This document shows, piece by piece, positions 49,973 to 59,289 of a stretch of 64,000 nt of DNA. Positions within the stretch are counted from its first letter, which is position 1; each line of letters starts with the position of its first letter. Source of the stretch: Vibrio neonatus. Lineage in GTDB: Bacteria; Pseudomonadota; Gammaproteobacteria; Enterobacterales; Vibrionaceae. The stretch covers positions 1,798,001-1,862,000 of the forward strand of contig NZ_AP024885.1 in assembly GCF_024346975.1 (NCBI RefSeq). Direction: 5' to 3'. The notes beneath the pieces are model-generated. The model was not told the origin of the DNA. It did no database searches and worked only from the letters and a program-made list of their open reading frames with translations. The position numbers and the translations under genes were made by a program.

Positions 49973-50222
49973 TCATTGCTTTGATGTTTTTACTAGCACC
50001 TCACCAACTCGAGCATTTAACGTCTCAAGCTCAATGTATCGCTAGTTAACCCTTTATATAGAAACATTACTATCTATGGTAATAACGGCCGTGAGGCTCC
50101 ACAAAAGACTTCAGACCTATTGAATCAATTACTAAATAAGAAGTATAGTCCTAACACGTTACGATTGTAGTTTTGCGTTACCATGTTTCAATAGCAGCGC
50201 CTTCAATCCAAACATCACCATA
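49973..50222 (-). pseudogene. Decayed IS5-like transposase
   Basis: Three broken pieces on the minus strand, in order from right to left. WIEGAAIETW (within 50178-50222) resembles the N-terminal part of IS5-type transposases. VIDSIGLKSFVEPHG (50089-50133) carries the IDSTGLK motif with the first catalytic aspartate. ETLNARVGEVLVKT (within 49973-50041) resembles the C-terminal part. Stops and deletions separate them and the remnant is far shorter than a full gene. The family call is by motif only. Confidence 0.6.
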
Positions 50223-50307
50223 TCTCTACTAAATTAAATAATATCTCAGGACTGAGGAAAGGTTCAATTGATTTAGTTGACAACAGTCGCTACTACATAA
50301 AAGTAAT

Positions 50308-51207
50308 TCATTGAAGAGTAAATGACATAATCAAAAAATTAAAAATGGGAATTAAACCGAAAACACAGCAAGAACAAAGAAATAACCATCCAAAGAAATA
50401 CGATTTACTAAGTCCATATGAAAATAATATTCTAATTGTGTCTCTTGATGATATATTAATAAAATAAACCATGCCTGATGACAAAGCAACAACAATGACA
50501 ATAACAAAGAGTAGAATAATAAACCTAATCTCTTTAACTAATTCATACATTTTGTTTTTTAAAGAATCCAACTCAAATAAATTATAAAATCTTGTAGGGG
50601 TGTAACCATGTAATCTATTGAATTCATTAATATTATTTACAAGATCATAGTTACCCTTCTCTTTCTTAAATAATAAAACAGGAGAACCTACTAACCTAAT
50701 TGAATTATTACAAATCATCATATTTAATGAATCACCATATCTATGGTTAGGGTAAATGATAACGTTATTCATATTAATATTAACTTTATCATTTGAACCC
50801 TTAGCCTTAAAAGAGACATATTTGTAATTTTTAAGTAATGCGAACAAGTTTGCATTCATCATTATTTTCTGGGAATCGGAATTACAATAATAAATTATAG
50901 GTGATATAGAAAAACCATTTGCACCTTCAACAATAATGGCTAGCTTTTCTTTTTGTCTAGAGGCATATAGCCCAACATTAAGTTTAGAGTGTATATTTTC
51001 TATAATATCAAACGACGGACTTGTTAATATTGAAACATAGCCGAACATACTATACTTTTCTAAAGTACTAATTTGATAATCGTTTATTTTAGTTATAATT
51101 GAAATACTTACTAAAGAAATGACAGAAGTAATAAATAAAGAAACAAAAAAGAACATATAACTTTTCCTCTTTTGTTTCAAAATTATTTTAAAAAGTAGCT
51201 TAATCAA
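50308..51207 (-). CDS. Short FtsX/MacB-like ABC permease (last gene of the accessory operon)
   Basis: 299 residues: an N-terminal membrane segment (about 19-41), a soluble region of about 180 residues, then two membrane segments (about 227-250 and 270-292). The short cytoplasmic loop reads RDTIRILFSYGLSKSYFFGW, which resembles the FtsX loop before TM3. A usual FtsX permease has a fourth segment, absent here. It would act with the ATPase encoded at 59286-59924. It overlaps the preceding gene by four bases. A decayed transposase lies just beyond the stop, so truncation by insertion is possible. Confidence 0.65.
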   Translation of the reverse strand: MIKLLFKIILKQKRKSYMFFFVSLFITSVISLVSISIITKINDYQISTLEKYSMFGYVSILTSPSFDIIENIHSKLNVGLYASRQKEKLAIIVEGANGFSISPIIYYCNSDSQKIMMNANLFALLKNYKYVSFKAKGSNDKVNINMNNVIIYPNHRYGDSLNMMICNNSIRLVGSPVLLFKKEKGNYDLVNNINEFNRLHGYTPTRFYNLFELDSLKNKMYELVKEIRFIILLFVIVIVVALSSGMVYFINISSRDTIRILFSYGLSKSYFFGWLFLCSCCVFGLIPIFNFLIMSFTLQ

Positions 51208-52106
51208 AATGATTCAATTTTCTTGCCTAATGAATGACTAAATATGCTTTTTAGAATAGTCCCTGTAGCTCCTGAAATATAGTATGGGTTACGATCCCAA
51301 CGGAACTCAGAGACTTCGCGCTGGGCAACACGAACTTTACCTATTTCAGCTTCATTAAAAAATAGCAGCACATTCATCTCCATAACATACAAAACACCAT
51401 GACGTTTTGGAGTAAAAATTGTACTAAATACGCTATGCAATGGAACTGGTTGAACGTTATTATTATAGTCAACTGGCACAAAGCATTTGTCTAAAGTTGT
51501 TAAACCAGATCCAAGAGTAACGGAAAATTCTTTGCTTTTTCCATACCATCTAGCTTTTTTACCCGTAAAAAATGGATTATTTTGATAAATACTACACACA
51601 TCAATAAAAGCAGAAGTTGCTATTTGTTCAATATTCATAGACGGCTGCAATTTATCTTTCACATCAGATATTTCTAGCATTGAGTCATCAAAATCGATAT
51701 CAGTCCCAACGGGATCGGTACTACTAGTTCCTTGAAGGTTTAGCTTAGACCGCTCAATTTGTTGTGAAGCTATACTAGCTATAGTCATACTAGCTAACTG
51801 AAATATATTCTCACCCCTACGCTCTTGGTCTGCAAATCTAGGATAACTATCAGCGCTGAAACTACGAATATTTGCATTCACTTGTTCTTTCTTCAAAAGT
51901 AATTGCATATTCAATATTTGAGAACTATATCCTTTATGGATAGCAAAACGAGTGCGCTTCAAAGACCTTGCGCTATTGACGCCTTCTTTTAGCACAATCA
52001 TATTAAATGAACCTTGGATTGATGACAAAAATTTAGATATTGTAATATTATTAGATGCGTACGCATTGACATTAAATAATAGAGTCAAAAGCAAAAAGTA
52101 TTTCAT
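51204..52106 (-). CDS. Exported protein of unknown function
   Basis: 300 residues with a signal peptide (MKYFLLLTLLFNVNAYAS). The mature part has KARWYGKSKEFSVTLGSGL and HGVLYVMEMNVLLFF, and ends GTILKSIFSHSLGKKIESF. I recognise no family. Its base composition is visibly richer in G+C than its neighbours: one sampled 60-base stretch (51661-51720) is 40% G+C against 15-28% in sampled stretches of the middle of the operon. It overlaps the permease gene by four bases and lies one base after the lipoprotein gene, so it belongs to the operon. Confidence 0.6.
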   Translation of the reverse strand: MKYFLLLTLLFNVNAYASNNITISKFLSSIQGSFNMIVLKEGVNSARSLKRTRFAIHKGYSSQILNMQLLLKKEQVNANIRSFSADSYPRFADQERRGENIFQLASMTIASIASQQIERSKLNLQGTSSTDPVGTDIDFDDSMLEISDVKDKLQPSMNIEQIATSAFIDVCSIYQNNPFFTGKKARWYGKSKEFSVTLGSGLTTLDKCFVPVDYNNNVQPVPLHSVFSTIFTPKRHGVLYVMEMNVLLFFNEAEIGKVRVAQREVSEFRWDRNPYYISGATGTILKSIFSHSLGKKIESF

Positions 52107-52107
52107 A

Positions 52108-53163
52108 TTAATCTTTATAGCACCTAAATGTAAGCCGTGATGATTTAAAACTATTAAATACTATTCTATATGTTTCAGTAGTCCAATCAAATACCAACAT
52201 GTAATTAGATTGATAATCATCAACTAATTCAAGATAGTCACCTTCTCTAAGAAAAGGCTCATCAACATCGTCTGAATCTAAAGGAGAAATCATTTCTAAC
52301 GTAACACCGCGATTCGGTTTTTTTATCAACTTTTGCTTTCTTGCATTTTCAAAAATATAAGGAGATGATAATTGCATATTATTTCTTAAACAATATTCAT
52401 TTGCTTGCTCGAAACTTACGTTAGTTACTGATAAGTTATTGCTACCTATACCTGAAAAGGATCTTTGACTAACGGGAAATAATTTCAATTTGAATTTTTT
52501 AAATCCAGGTCTATCAGTGTATTTAACAGACACATCGATAAATAAATTACCTTTATCTGTATTGTGTTCAAAATGCGTCTTTGTTGCCAACACTACACCT
52601 TTATTATTAAGTATGCTTACTCTAATCTTGTCCCTATTCCTCTCTTCGGTACCAGACAGAAAAACAATCAAATCTGAAGTTGATACAGGTTCAGAAAAGG
52701 AATTTTTAGATTTAACGTAAAATGGATCTAATTCTCTTGCATTGATTCTATTTATGATTTTCTTTGTTTCAAGAGAACTATCCTGTAAATTAAAGTCTGA
52801 TGAATTAGCAAAATATGCTTTGGCATCATTAAAAATCTGGCTTTTTAGTGAAATAGATCCTGTATAATAAAGGGTTACGTTCAATCTTCCATCTATTTCA
52901 TTGGCCTTATTCAAAGCAATTTGAATAGTATCTGATAATAATAAATCAAAACTGGATTTACTCTTTGAACTTTCAAAATAAAACTTACTATTCTTTGTAT
53001 CAAAAAAATAAGCATCGTATATATCATCACTTGATTTGACTACGTTCGAGGTTTGAAAATCATCATCGAATCTCATATCGAAATCTGATTGAGTCATATA
53101 GGATGAGTTATCTGCACATCCAACAAATAAAGTAGTAAATAACAAATATAATATCGTTTTCAT
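52108..53163 (-). CDS. Lipoprotein with a degenerate FGE-like C-terminal domain
   Basis: 351 residues with a lipobox LFVGC (Cys16). After an unrecognised N-terminal part of about 235 residues, the C-terminus reads NVSFEQANEYC...ENARK and ends TFRCYKD. These match the FGE/SUMF1 (formylglycine-generating-enzyme-like, C-type-lectin-fold) pattern NVSWxDAxxYC and GFRCVRD in the right order. The enzyme's active-site cysteines are not evident, so a binding role is more likely. It overlaps the preceding gene by four bases. The domain call is by motif and moderate. Confidence 0.6.
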   Translation of the reverse strand: MKTILYLLFTTLFVGCADNSSYMTQSDFDMRFDDDFQTSNVVKSSDDIYDAYFFDTKNSKFYFESSKSKSSFDLLLSDTIQIALNKANEIDGRLNVTLYYTGSISLKSQIFNDAKAYFANSSDFNLQDSSLETKKIINRINARELDPFYVKSKNSFSEPVSTSDLIVFLSGTEERNRDKIRVSILNNKGVVLATKTHFEHNTDKGNLFIDVSVKYTDRPGFKKFKLKLFPVSQRSFSGIGSNNLSVTNVSFEQANEYCLRNNMQLSSPYIFENARKQKLIKKPNRGVTLEMISPLDSDDVDEPFLREGDYLELVDDYQSNYMLVFDWTTETYRIVFNSFKSSRLTFRCYKD

Positions 53164-54476
53164 ATTATCAGTATTCCATGTTTTTTCTTGTACTTATCTA
53201 ATATTTCATTATTTCTATCCGTTTCGTCATTCTGCTTTTCTATCAATGAAAATTGTTTATCCAATGGATAGTACATAAACGTGTCGATAAAGTTATTAAC
53301 AAAGTGAAAACTAAATAACTTTTTCCCAGATAATGTAAAATCAATACCCTGATTTACATTATTAACAGTGATTGCAATTGGCGTTCCATTGTTAACGAAA
53401 TACATTTTACGCTGAATGACGCTTTTATTATTCATCCAATAACAATAGTACCACAGACCTTCAATACCATAGTACTTCTCGTCAGTAACGATACTATACT
53501 CGTCATTAATTTTAACCACATTATTTTTAAAGTCGAAATCCCAATTTATTTCTATATTATCACGATCTTTCGATAATTGTCTCAATTGAAAAATTTCATT
53601 AATTGTTTTAGGTACAGCTAAAATACCTAAACTAGAAATATTCTTTGAAGTGACACTTGGATCTAATATTCGTTGATCATATGACATATCTACCATAATT
53701 AGATTATGTCTCTTTCCTGTACGCGTGAACTTCAAATTTATATGCTCACCGATATCATCCACATATATAAATCGAATATAGTTTTTAAATTCAACACTAG
53801 TGACTTCAAGTTTTAAATTAGATTTTAAATCCTTATATCTAGTAGTATACTTATTATGTATATACTCTATTTCGTCTGAATTCAATGATGAATTATAACT
53901 TAAAACAAGACCTTTAAATGTGTTTATTTTTACAGACAAATCCGGTCTATACATTAAATTTTTATCTTTTAAGTTAAACTTCAACATTGAATATAAAACA
54001 TATGACTTTGAATTATACTCATTACCATAGAAATCAAATATATTATGACCTTTAAATACACTTTTAAATATATTTAATTCGTCTCCTACCTTTACAATAT
54101 AATATTTATTATCATTTATATTACCCAGTTCATAGAAGGACGAATATATATTTGAGTCAAGTTTTATTTTAAGAAACTTATCACTATTAATAAGTTTACC
54201 ATTAGATTTTTCGTTGTGTTTATCTAAACCACCTGATGAAATTGAATATTTGGTTTTAACCAATTTTTTCAATTCGACTATAATCCTATTTTTAATATCA
54301 GAATTAATTCTAATGGAGTCTCTTTTGAGTAAACCATTATCATCAAGTTGTAGGTCATGATAACCATAAAGGACAGTAGCGTTACTTAAATTAGTTTCAT
54401 CTATTAATGAAGAACTGATCTCTTGTGCATAAACGAAATGACTGAGAACGACAAGTACAATTAATATTTTATACAT
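53160..54476 (-). CDS. Exported protein of unknown function
   Basis: 438 residues with a signal peptide (MYKILIVLVVLSHFVYAQ) and a mature part rich in Asn, Lys, Tyr and Ile that looks beta-rich, with YYGIEGLWYYCYWMNNKSV and FYxxxxNGTPIAI near the end. I recognise no family. There is no lipobox. It begins four bases after the FGE-like gene and overlaps the next lipoprotein gene by four bases, so it is translated as part of the operon. Confidence 0.6.
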   Translation of the reverse strand: MYKILIVLVVLSHFVYAQEISSSLIDETNLSNATVLYGYHDLQLDDNGLLKRDSIRINSDIKNRIIVELKKLVKTKYSISSGGLDKHNEKSNGKLINSDKFLKIKLDSNIYSSFYELGNINDNKYYIVKVGDELNIFKSVFKGHNIFDFYGNEYNSKSYVLYSMLKFNLKDKNLMYRPDLSVKINTFKGLVLSYNSSLNSDEIEYIHNKYTTRYKDLKSNLKLEVTSVEFKNYIRFIYVDDIGEHINLKFTRTGKRHNLIMVDMSYDQRILDPSVTSKNISSLGILAVPKTINEIFQLRQLSKDRDNIEINWDFDFKNNVVKINDEYSIVTDEKYYGIEGLWYYCYWMNNKSVIQRKMYFVNNGTPIAITVNNVNQGIDFTLSGKKLFSFHFVNNFIDTFMYYPLDKQFSLIEKQNDETDRNNEILDKYKKKHGILII

Positions 54477-54480
54477 CTAT

Positions 54481-55137
54481 TTACCTAACACATCGGAACA
54501 TCAAATTAGAATAACTATTTGATGTTATATTAAAAGTTGCCTTTAAAAAAGGATCTAAATGTGATAAATCATTAATTACGTCACCACCTTTCATTATATT
54601 AGATATAGGTTTATTAGATACCGTACTTGTCATTTCAAAACCATTCCCTAACATCATATTAGAGTCTAACAAAATTTCGTTAACATCTTTATTTCCATGT
54701 AGTGTGATATACCACTCGTTAAAATTATACTTATTAGTTATATACGTATAAAGAATTTCAAACCATTCTTGTTCATTAGGGATTCTCGCATTTAATAAAG
54801 AACAATAGTTCTTTGCGTCTAATAGGCTAATGTTAACCATTGGACTATCTTTATCTATTTTACATATCGCCCTATAGTTATCAAACATGGAAACTCTACC
54901 TACCTTCGATTCTAAAAAGTCATTGCAAGAAACTATATCTGTAAACTTGAACCTAAACTTATTTCTAGCTGGCTTGAATATAAATGAATCTGGTAACATA
55001 TTAAAAGCATTGAAATACTTCACATTTCCGATCTCTCCGTTTATTTCATGCCATTTCATAGCGCTAGCCCATGTCATAGTTGAAAATAATATAAAGCTAA
55101 TAGTCAATAATTTTAACTTTAACATTTTGTTCATCAC
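54481..55137 (-). CDS. Exported protein with a degenerate FGE-like domain
   Basis: 218 residues with a signal peptide ending near residue 26 (TMTWASA). The C-terminal half aligns in order with FGE/SUMF1-type domains: PMVNISLLDAKNYC (99-112) for PVxxVSWxDAxxYC, ARIPNEQEW (117-125) for RLPTEAEWE, GNGFEMTST (164-172) for GNVWEWTSD, MKGGDV (182-187) for RGGSW, and FRCVR at the end. Active-site cysteines are not in place, so it is likely a non-catalytic C-type-lectin-like domain. It overlaps the preceding gene by about 41 bases; an ATG at 55125 is an alternative start. Confidence 0.7.
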   Translation of the reverse strand: MMNKMLKLKLLTISFILFSTMTWASAMKWHEINGEIGNVKYFNAFNMLPDSFIFKPARNKFRFKFTDIVSCNDFLESKVGRVSMFDNYRAICKIDKDSPMVNISLLDAKNYCSLLNARIPNEQEWFEILYTYITNKYNFNEWYITLHGNKDVNEILLDSNMMLGNGFEMTSTVSNKPISNIMKGGDVINDLSHLDPFLKATFNITSNSYSNLMFRCVR

Positions 55138-55915
55138 TCAATATTGATTTTGCTATAAATTTACTATGTAATATCTTATCATTTTGCCTACTATATATTA
55201 CGTAAATAGAGTTATTCTCATTCAAATTAATATATTTAAATTTACCACCTTCAATATTAAGAACATTCTTATTTATACGTTTGATAAAATTGCTATTATT
55301 TTTAAAATATGATAAATATACATTTTGATTAAAGTAAAGTTTTAACTTTTTATTTTCTAAAGATATCTCACTATACAAACACCTATATTTCAAACTATTT
55401 ATTTCAAATAAATAGCTCTTTACTATATCTTTGTCTAGCAGTTCAGAATTCAAAAGTAAATTTTCAGCTCTAGTATAAAACTTATGGTTAATTAATTTAT
55501 TTAGCTTTTTTAAAAACTTATTTCTCTTTCGTATTATACTCATCATATTATTAACTTGTTCTCGTTTTAAAACATATAAGCAATAATATTTTTGTTCATC
55601 TTCACTAGTAGCAAATACTTTTAAGTTTTCAATCGTAATAGAACTTGTTGATTTTATTTCTTCCTGATCTGATCTATAGATCATTCCATTTATATTCTTA
55701 GTAGATGATGATTGAACGATATTTAATTTTTGAGAAAAATATTTGGAAACCTCAGACAAAGCGTTATTACATGAGTTTGATTTATAGTCAGTTTCACTTA
55801 CAACATTCTTATCAGTTATGCCAATAAAACCAAATTCATAAGAATCCCATACCGAAGGGTAATTAGCTAATACAGGCATAGGGACTAGTAATAATAAAAA
55901 TAACATCTTAATCAT
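55097..55915 (-). CDS. Exported protein, possible LPP20/FlgT-like N-terminal domain
   Basis: 272 residues with a signal peptide (MIKMLFLLLLVPMPVLA). The region from about 50 to 125 (ALSEVSKYFSQKLNIV, SSITIENLKVFAT, YYCLYVLKREQV) has the helix-then-strand layout of LPP20/FlgT-N domains, in which the last strand reads like 'YVWVGID'. The rest is Lys/Asn/Leu-rich and unrecognised. It overlaps the preceding gene by eight bases. The domain suggestion is weak but agrees with the LPP20-like lipoprotein at the head of the visible operon. Confidence 0.55.
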   Translation of the reverse strand: MIKMLFLLLLVPMPVLANYPSVWDSYEFGFIGITDKNVVSETDYKSNSCNNALSEVSKYFSQKLNIVQSSSTKNINGMIYRSDQEEIKSTSSITIENLKVFATSEDEQKYYCLYVLKREQVNNMMSIIRKRNKFLKKLNKLINHKFYTRAENLLLNSELLDKDIVKSYLFEINSLKYRCLYSEISLENKKLKLYFNQNVYLSYFKNNSNFIKRINKNVLNIEGGKFKYINLNENNSIYVIYSRQNDKILHSKFIAKSILSDEQNVKVKIIDY

Positions 55916-58445
55916 TTAAAAATCTATCTTTTGTAAAGTCGTAAAGAAAAACTGAGTTAAATGCATCAATTACGATCAAATCATCACTAAGCCAAAATAC
56001 TTTTTTGACTATAGCTTTTTTCGGTAATTTACCTTCTAGAATTATATCATTAGTTGCGATATTTATTATAGAAAATCCATGTTGGTCATAACTAAAAATA
56101 TCTTCACCTACAAAATCAGCTATCATATTACTCTTTATAGTGATATTGACTTCCTTTTTTATCAAATTGTTAAGTGACATTGTATACATTATCCCATTAT
56201 CCACAAAATATAACGAATTATTATACTTATCGAATCCATATGAATTAATGCTGTCTACTTTATTATTATGTAAAATATTACCAGAATTTGCATCCCATAC
56301 TTTAATGAATCTATCTTGAGAAAATGTTACGATTTTATTAGAAATAACTTGTATTTTATTTATTTTATCTTTGTGCCCAATTAATGATTGCGTTTGGTTT
56401 GAATGCTTTACCCATTTAGTAATGTCACCATACTTACTTCCTAAAACAAAAATCTGTCCATTAGTACCCAAAGAAACGTATGACTTGCTCATACATTTCA
56501 ATTTGGCTTTTTTATTAGTAATTATATCTACTTGAATTATACATTTACCATTCAGAATATAAATATCATTCGATATGTTTACAAGATCAATAATATTTGA
56601 TTTATATGGGATTTTTTTAATTATGGATAAATCGAGTTTTCTAATAATTAGATCTTCACCATCATACTCGATAACTCTCTCATTTCCGTTATAAAATTGA
56701 GAATTATATTTATCCTTCAGTTTATTATCCCCCAATATTGACAAGTTCTTCTCAACTGTCTTATAACCGATACCACCCAATTCTAACCTTTCCATACCAT
56801 AATAAGGCATATTTTTATTTAAAGTGATCTCTTTATAGCCTAGAGTATTTTTTCTAATACTATATTTTATATTAAACATAGTATTAGAAAACTCACCAAC
56901 TGATATTAGTACTTTAGGTCGAATTAAGTCCAAATTATTAAATTTTAAAAATTCATCGAACTTTACCTGTTCATTTATTCTAGTTATCAGCTTATAATAT
57001 AATATAATATCTTTATTCGTATAAGGTTCGTAATTAACTCTGACCCTTATATCATCATAAAGGTACCAATCTCGTTTTGATTTATAACTTTCAATAATTT
57101 TTCTATACTTCTTGTTTATATTTTTCACAGAATTGGTACTGGAAATAACTAACATAGCATTAGACGTATACGCTATAAAATCATTATCAATTATTCTTAC
57201 TTTTTGTATGTATTTATCTAAATAATATTGATCTTGCCTAGTATTGATTGATTTTCTATCTTTGCTTTTTTTATCAACAATTGTTATCCACCCATCACTT
57301 GAGTAATCAGCTTTAAATTTATTATTATTTGCACAAGATATGTCAGATACGTCACATTCATCAATAAATTTAATAGATTCATCACCAATTAATTTTAAAC
57401 TATAATCTTTTAAAACGTATTTCCCTTTATTGGTTTTTATATATAGCAAATGATCTAGTACTTTTAACTTCTGAAATGATTCTTTCCATTTATTCGATTT
57501 TAAGACTATTTCTCTGCTATCTATGTCCCTAATACTAACTTTTACTAAAAATTGATTAAAACCATCTTCACTTAAATAATATAACTCATCCCCAACTATT
57601 TCAAAATCTAGAATTTTCCCTTTTCCTTTAATGAAAGTTTTATCATTCAGTGTTGCTATTTTTCTATCTCTATCTGCTTTTATTTCGTTCAAATAATCAA
57701 ATGTATAATAACCATAAGTATATTTTGGATATTTGACAATCATTTTGTCGTTATAATAATACGCATCATTAAATTTAAATGACAAATATTTCTTCACATC
57801 AGATTTAATTGTATAAATAATTTGTTTTACGAATCTGAATTTAATTTCTTTTTCTTTTTCTTTTTCTTTTTCTTTTTCTTTTTCTTTCATTGAACTTAAA
57901 TCAATTATATTCTCATACCAAGAAGTTAATCTAGATTTATCACCATCTTTAATAGATTTAAATCCTTCTAAAATAATTTTATCACTATTAATTGTTTTTA
58001 AATGTAAATATACAATTCTATCTGGATTATCATTTTTTTTATACGATGTTATTATCGAACTAACATAATCCATTGGTTTTGATTTGTTCGCTCTGATTGC
58101 TTTTATCATAGACTGAGTATTTGAATCTTTTGATATATCAATAAAAACATATTTATCCCCAGTATAATAACCATCTCCAGTTAGCTTAAATATTAAATCA
58201 TTATCATTTTTCAATATGTTTATAGCATATTTTAAGAGTTTCGTGTTTTCATCTATTCCAGAGTCAAAATAAATAGTCGTTGTATTTATTCGTGCCGAAT
58301 ACCACTGAGAATAGTTGCTGCTATCAACATTTATTTGGTCTTTTAGATACTGCTTATACGTTGAAGTTACTGATTTTGATGAACATCCAAATAAAATAAT
58401 AAAAAATAAAACAATTATATTCTTCTTATAGCAAAAAATACTCAC
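55908..58445 (-). CDS. Large lipoprotein with a WD40-like repeat
   Basis: 845 residues from a GTG start with a lipobox IILFGC (Cys21). The C-terminal third has a WD40-type repeat (GHKDKINKIQVISNKIVTFS...KVWD, about 680-717), and the middle has many short beta-rich stretches (YYLSEDGFNQFLVKV, LYDDIRVRV), consistent with one or two propellers. Seven Lys-Glu pairs follow Met near residue 186, encoded by seven AAAGAA repeats. It begins four bases after the first permease gene. It is a candidate surface or periplasmic scaffold. No further function can be given. Confidence 0.65.
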   Translation of the reverse strand: MSIFCYKKNIIVLFFIILFGCSSKSVTSTYKQYLKDQINVDSSNYSQWYSARINTTTIYFDSGIDENTKLLKYAINILKNDNDLIFKLTGDGYYTGDKYVFIDISKDSNTQSMIKAIRANKSKPMDYVSSIITSYKKNDNPDRIVYLHLKTINSDKIILEGFKSIKDGDKSRLTSWYENIIDLSSMKEKEKEKEKEKEKEIKFRFVKQIIYTIKSDVKKYLSFKFNDAYYYNDKMIVKYPKYTYGYYTFDYLNEIKADRDRKIATLNDKTFIKGKGKILDFEIVGDELYYLSEDGFNQFLVKVSIRDIDSREIVLKSNKWKESFQKLKVLDHLLYIKTNKGKYVLKDYSLKLIGDESIKFIDECDVSDISCANNNKFKADYSSDGWITIVDKKSKDRKSINTRQDQYYLDKYIQKVRIIDNDFIAYTSNAMLVISSTNSVKNINKKYRKIIESYKSKRDWYLYDDIRVRVNYEPYTNKDIILYYKLITRINEQVKFDEFLKFNNLDLIRPKVLISVGEFSNTMFNIKYSIRKNTLGYKEITLNKNMPYYGMERLELGGIGYKTVEKNLSILGDNKLKDKYNSQFYNGNERVIEYDGEDLIIRKLDLSIIKKIPYKSNIIDLVNISNDIYILNGKCIIQVDIITNKKAKLKCMSKSYVSLGTNGQIFVLGSKYGDITKWVKHSNQTQSLIGHKDKINKIQVISNKIVTFSQDRFIKVWDANSGNILHNNKVDSINSYGFDKYNNSLYFVDNGIMYTMSLNNLIKKEVNITIKSNMIADFVGEDIFSYDQHGFSIINIATNDIILEGKLPKKAIVKKVFWLSDDLIVIDAFNSVFLYDFTKDRFLND
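57846..57887. repeat. Hexanucleotide microsatellite in coding sequence
   Basis: Seven tandem copies of AAAGAA (minus strand), encoding seven Lys-Glu pairs. Unit length is a multiple of three, so slippage would change the number of Lys-Glu pairs without shifting the frame. Confidence 0.95.
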
Positions 58446-58449
58446 TTGT

Positions 58450-59289
58450 CTAATAACCTAACTTAATTAAAATATTAATCTCTTTATTTTTTGACTCAAG
58501 AGTATATAGTATCAATAGCATTAAAAAACCAAATACGCTTACCATAAAGTAAATCGTTATGTATCGTTTTATAGACTCAATAGTAACTAATTCTTCTTTG
58601 TAGATGGGACTAATTTTTGGTTTTTTGAATTTATCACGATCGTCATTTTGCCTATAACTGATCCCGTAAGATAAGATTTTAGAATCAACATTTTTTGATG
58701 TATAAATAATTGGCTCATTCTTATTATCAAAAACAAAAGCAATAACTCGACACTCGATTTTATTAAATAGAATTTTAGAAGATACATTCAATGTCGGATC
58801 TATCAATTTATCTAATGTGTTATTTATAATACAAATACTATCATTATTATTGAAAAGCATCATTAGATTTAAATCATTATACAATATACCTGTTTTATCT
58901 GAATGATAATAACCTATTCTATAATTGTTTATGAAATTTAATGACGTTATATTTAGTGGTAGATTAAATAACTTTATTTGACCTCTATACCCTGTAGTTT
59001 TATGTTCTATATTCGAACGTTCGACTATAATTGAAGTTTTAAGTTTAGATAAACTATAATTAAAATATTCATTATCTAATTTATTTTCGTTTTGAAATTT
59101 ATCTCTGTCATAAACCGATTTAAAGTCTAAGAACTCATATCGCTGCCCATACATAACATTATTTTCAACTTTATCTAACTTATTATTTACTTTTAAAAGT
59201 AAACATACATAAATAATCGTAAAACACAATACAACAATAATTAAAGTGCATAGCTCAGTCTTTATTAATTTATACAAAACAATCTTCAT
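58450..59289 (-). CDS. Short FtsX/MacB-like ABC permease
   Basis: 279 residues: a membrane segment (about 13-34), a soluble region of about 205 residues and one further membrane segment (about 243-264), ending KNKEINILIKLGY. That last stretch is the start of the conserved FtsX cytoplasmic loop (KEIGILRALG), where two further membrane segments should follow. The protein stops there. In the next reading frame RQVSIFCYKKNIIVLFF continues as an FtsX loop and TM3 would, but that stretch is also the signal sequence of the lipoprotein gene. It overlaps the ATPase gene by four bases. Confidence 0.65.
   Translation of the reverse strand: MKIVLYKLIKTELCTLIIVVLCFTIIYVCLLLKVNNKLDKVENNVMYGQRYEFLDFKSVYDRDKFQNENKLDNEYFNYSLSKLKTSIIVERSNIEHKTTGYRGQIKLFNLPLNITSLNFINNYRIGYYHSDKTGILYNDLNLMMLFNNNDSICIINNTLDKLIDPTLNVSSKILFNKIECRVIAFVFDNKNEPIIYTSKNVDSKILSYGISYRQNDDRDKFKKPKISPIYKEELVTIESIKRYITIYFMVSVFGFLMLLILYTLESKNKEINILIKLGY

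Larger units (their letters stand above)
49762..50307. other. Gene-free junction between core and accessory DNA
   Basis: 546 bases with no intact gene: the 18-bp inverted repeat and the transposase fragments listed separately. It ends at the last gene of the AT-rich operon. I see no attachment site or tRNA gene. Confidence 0.6.
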
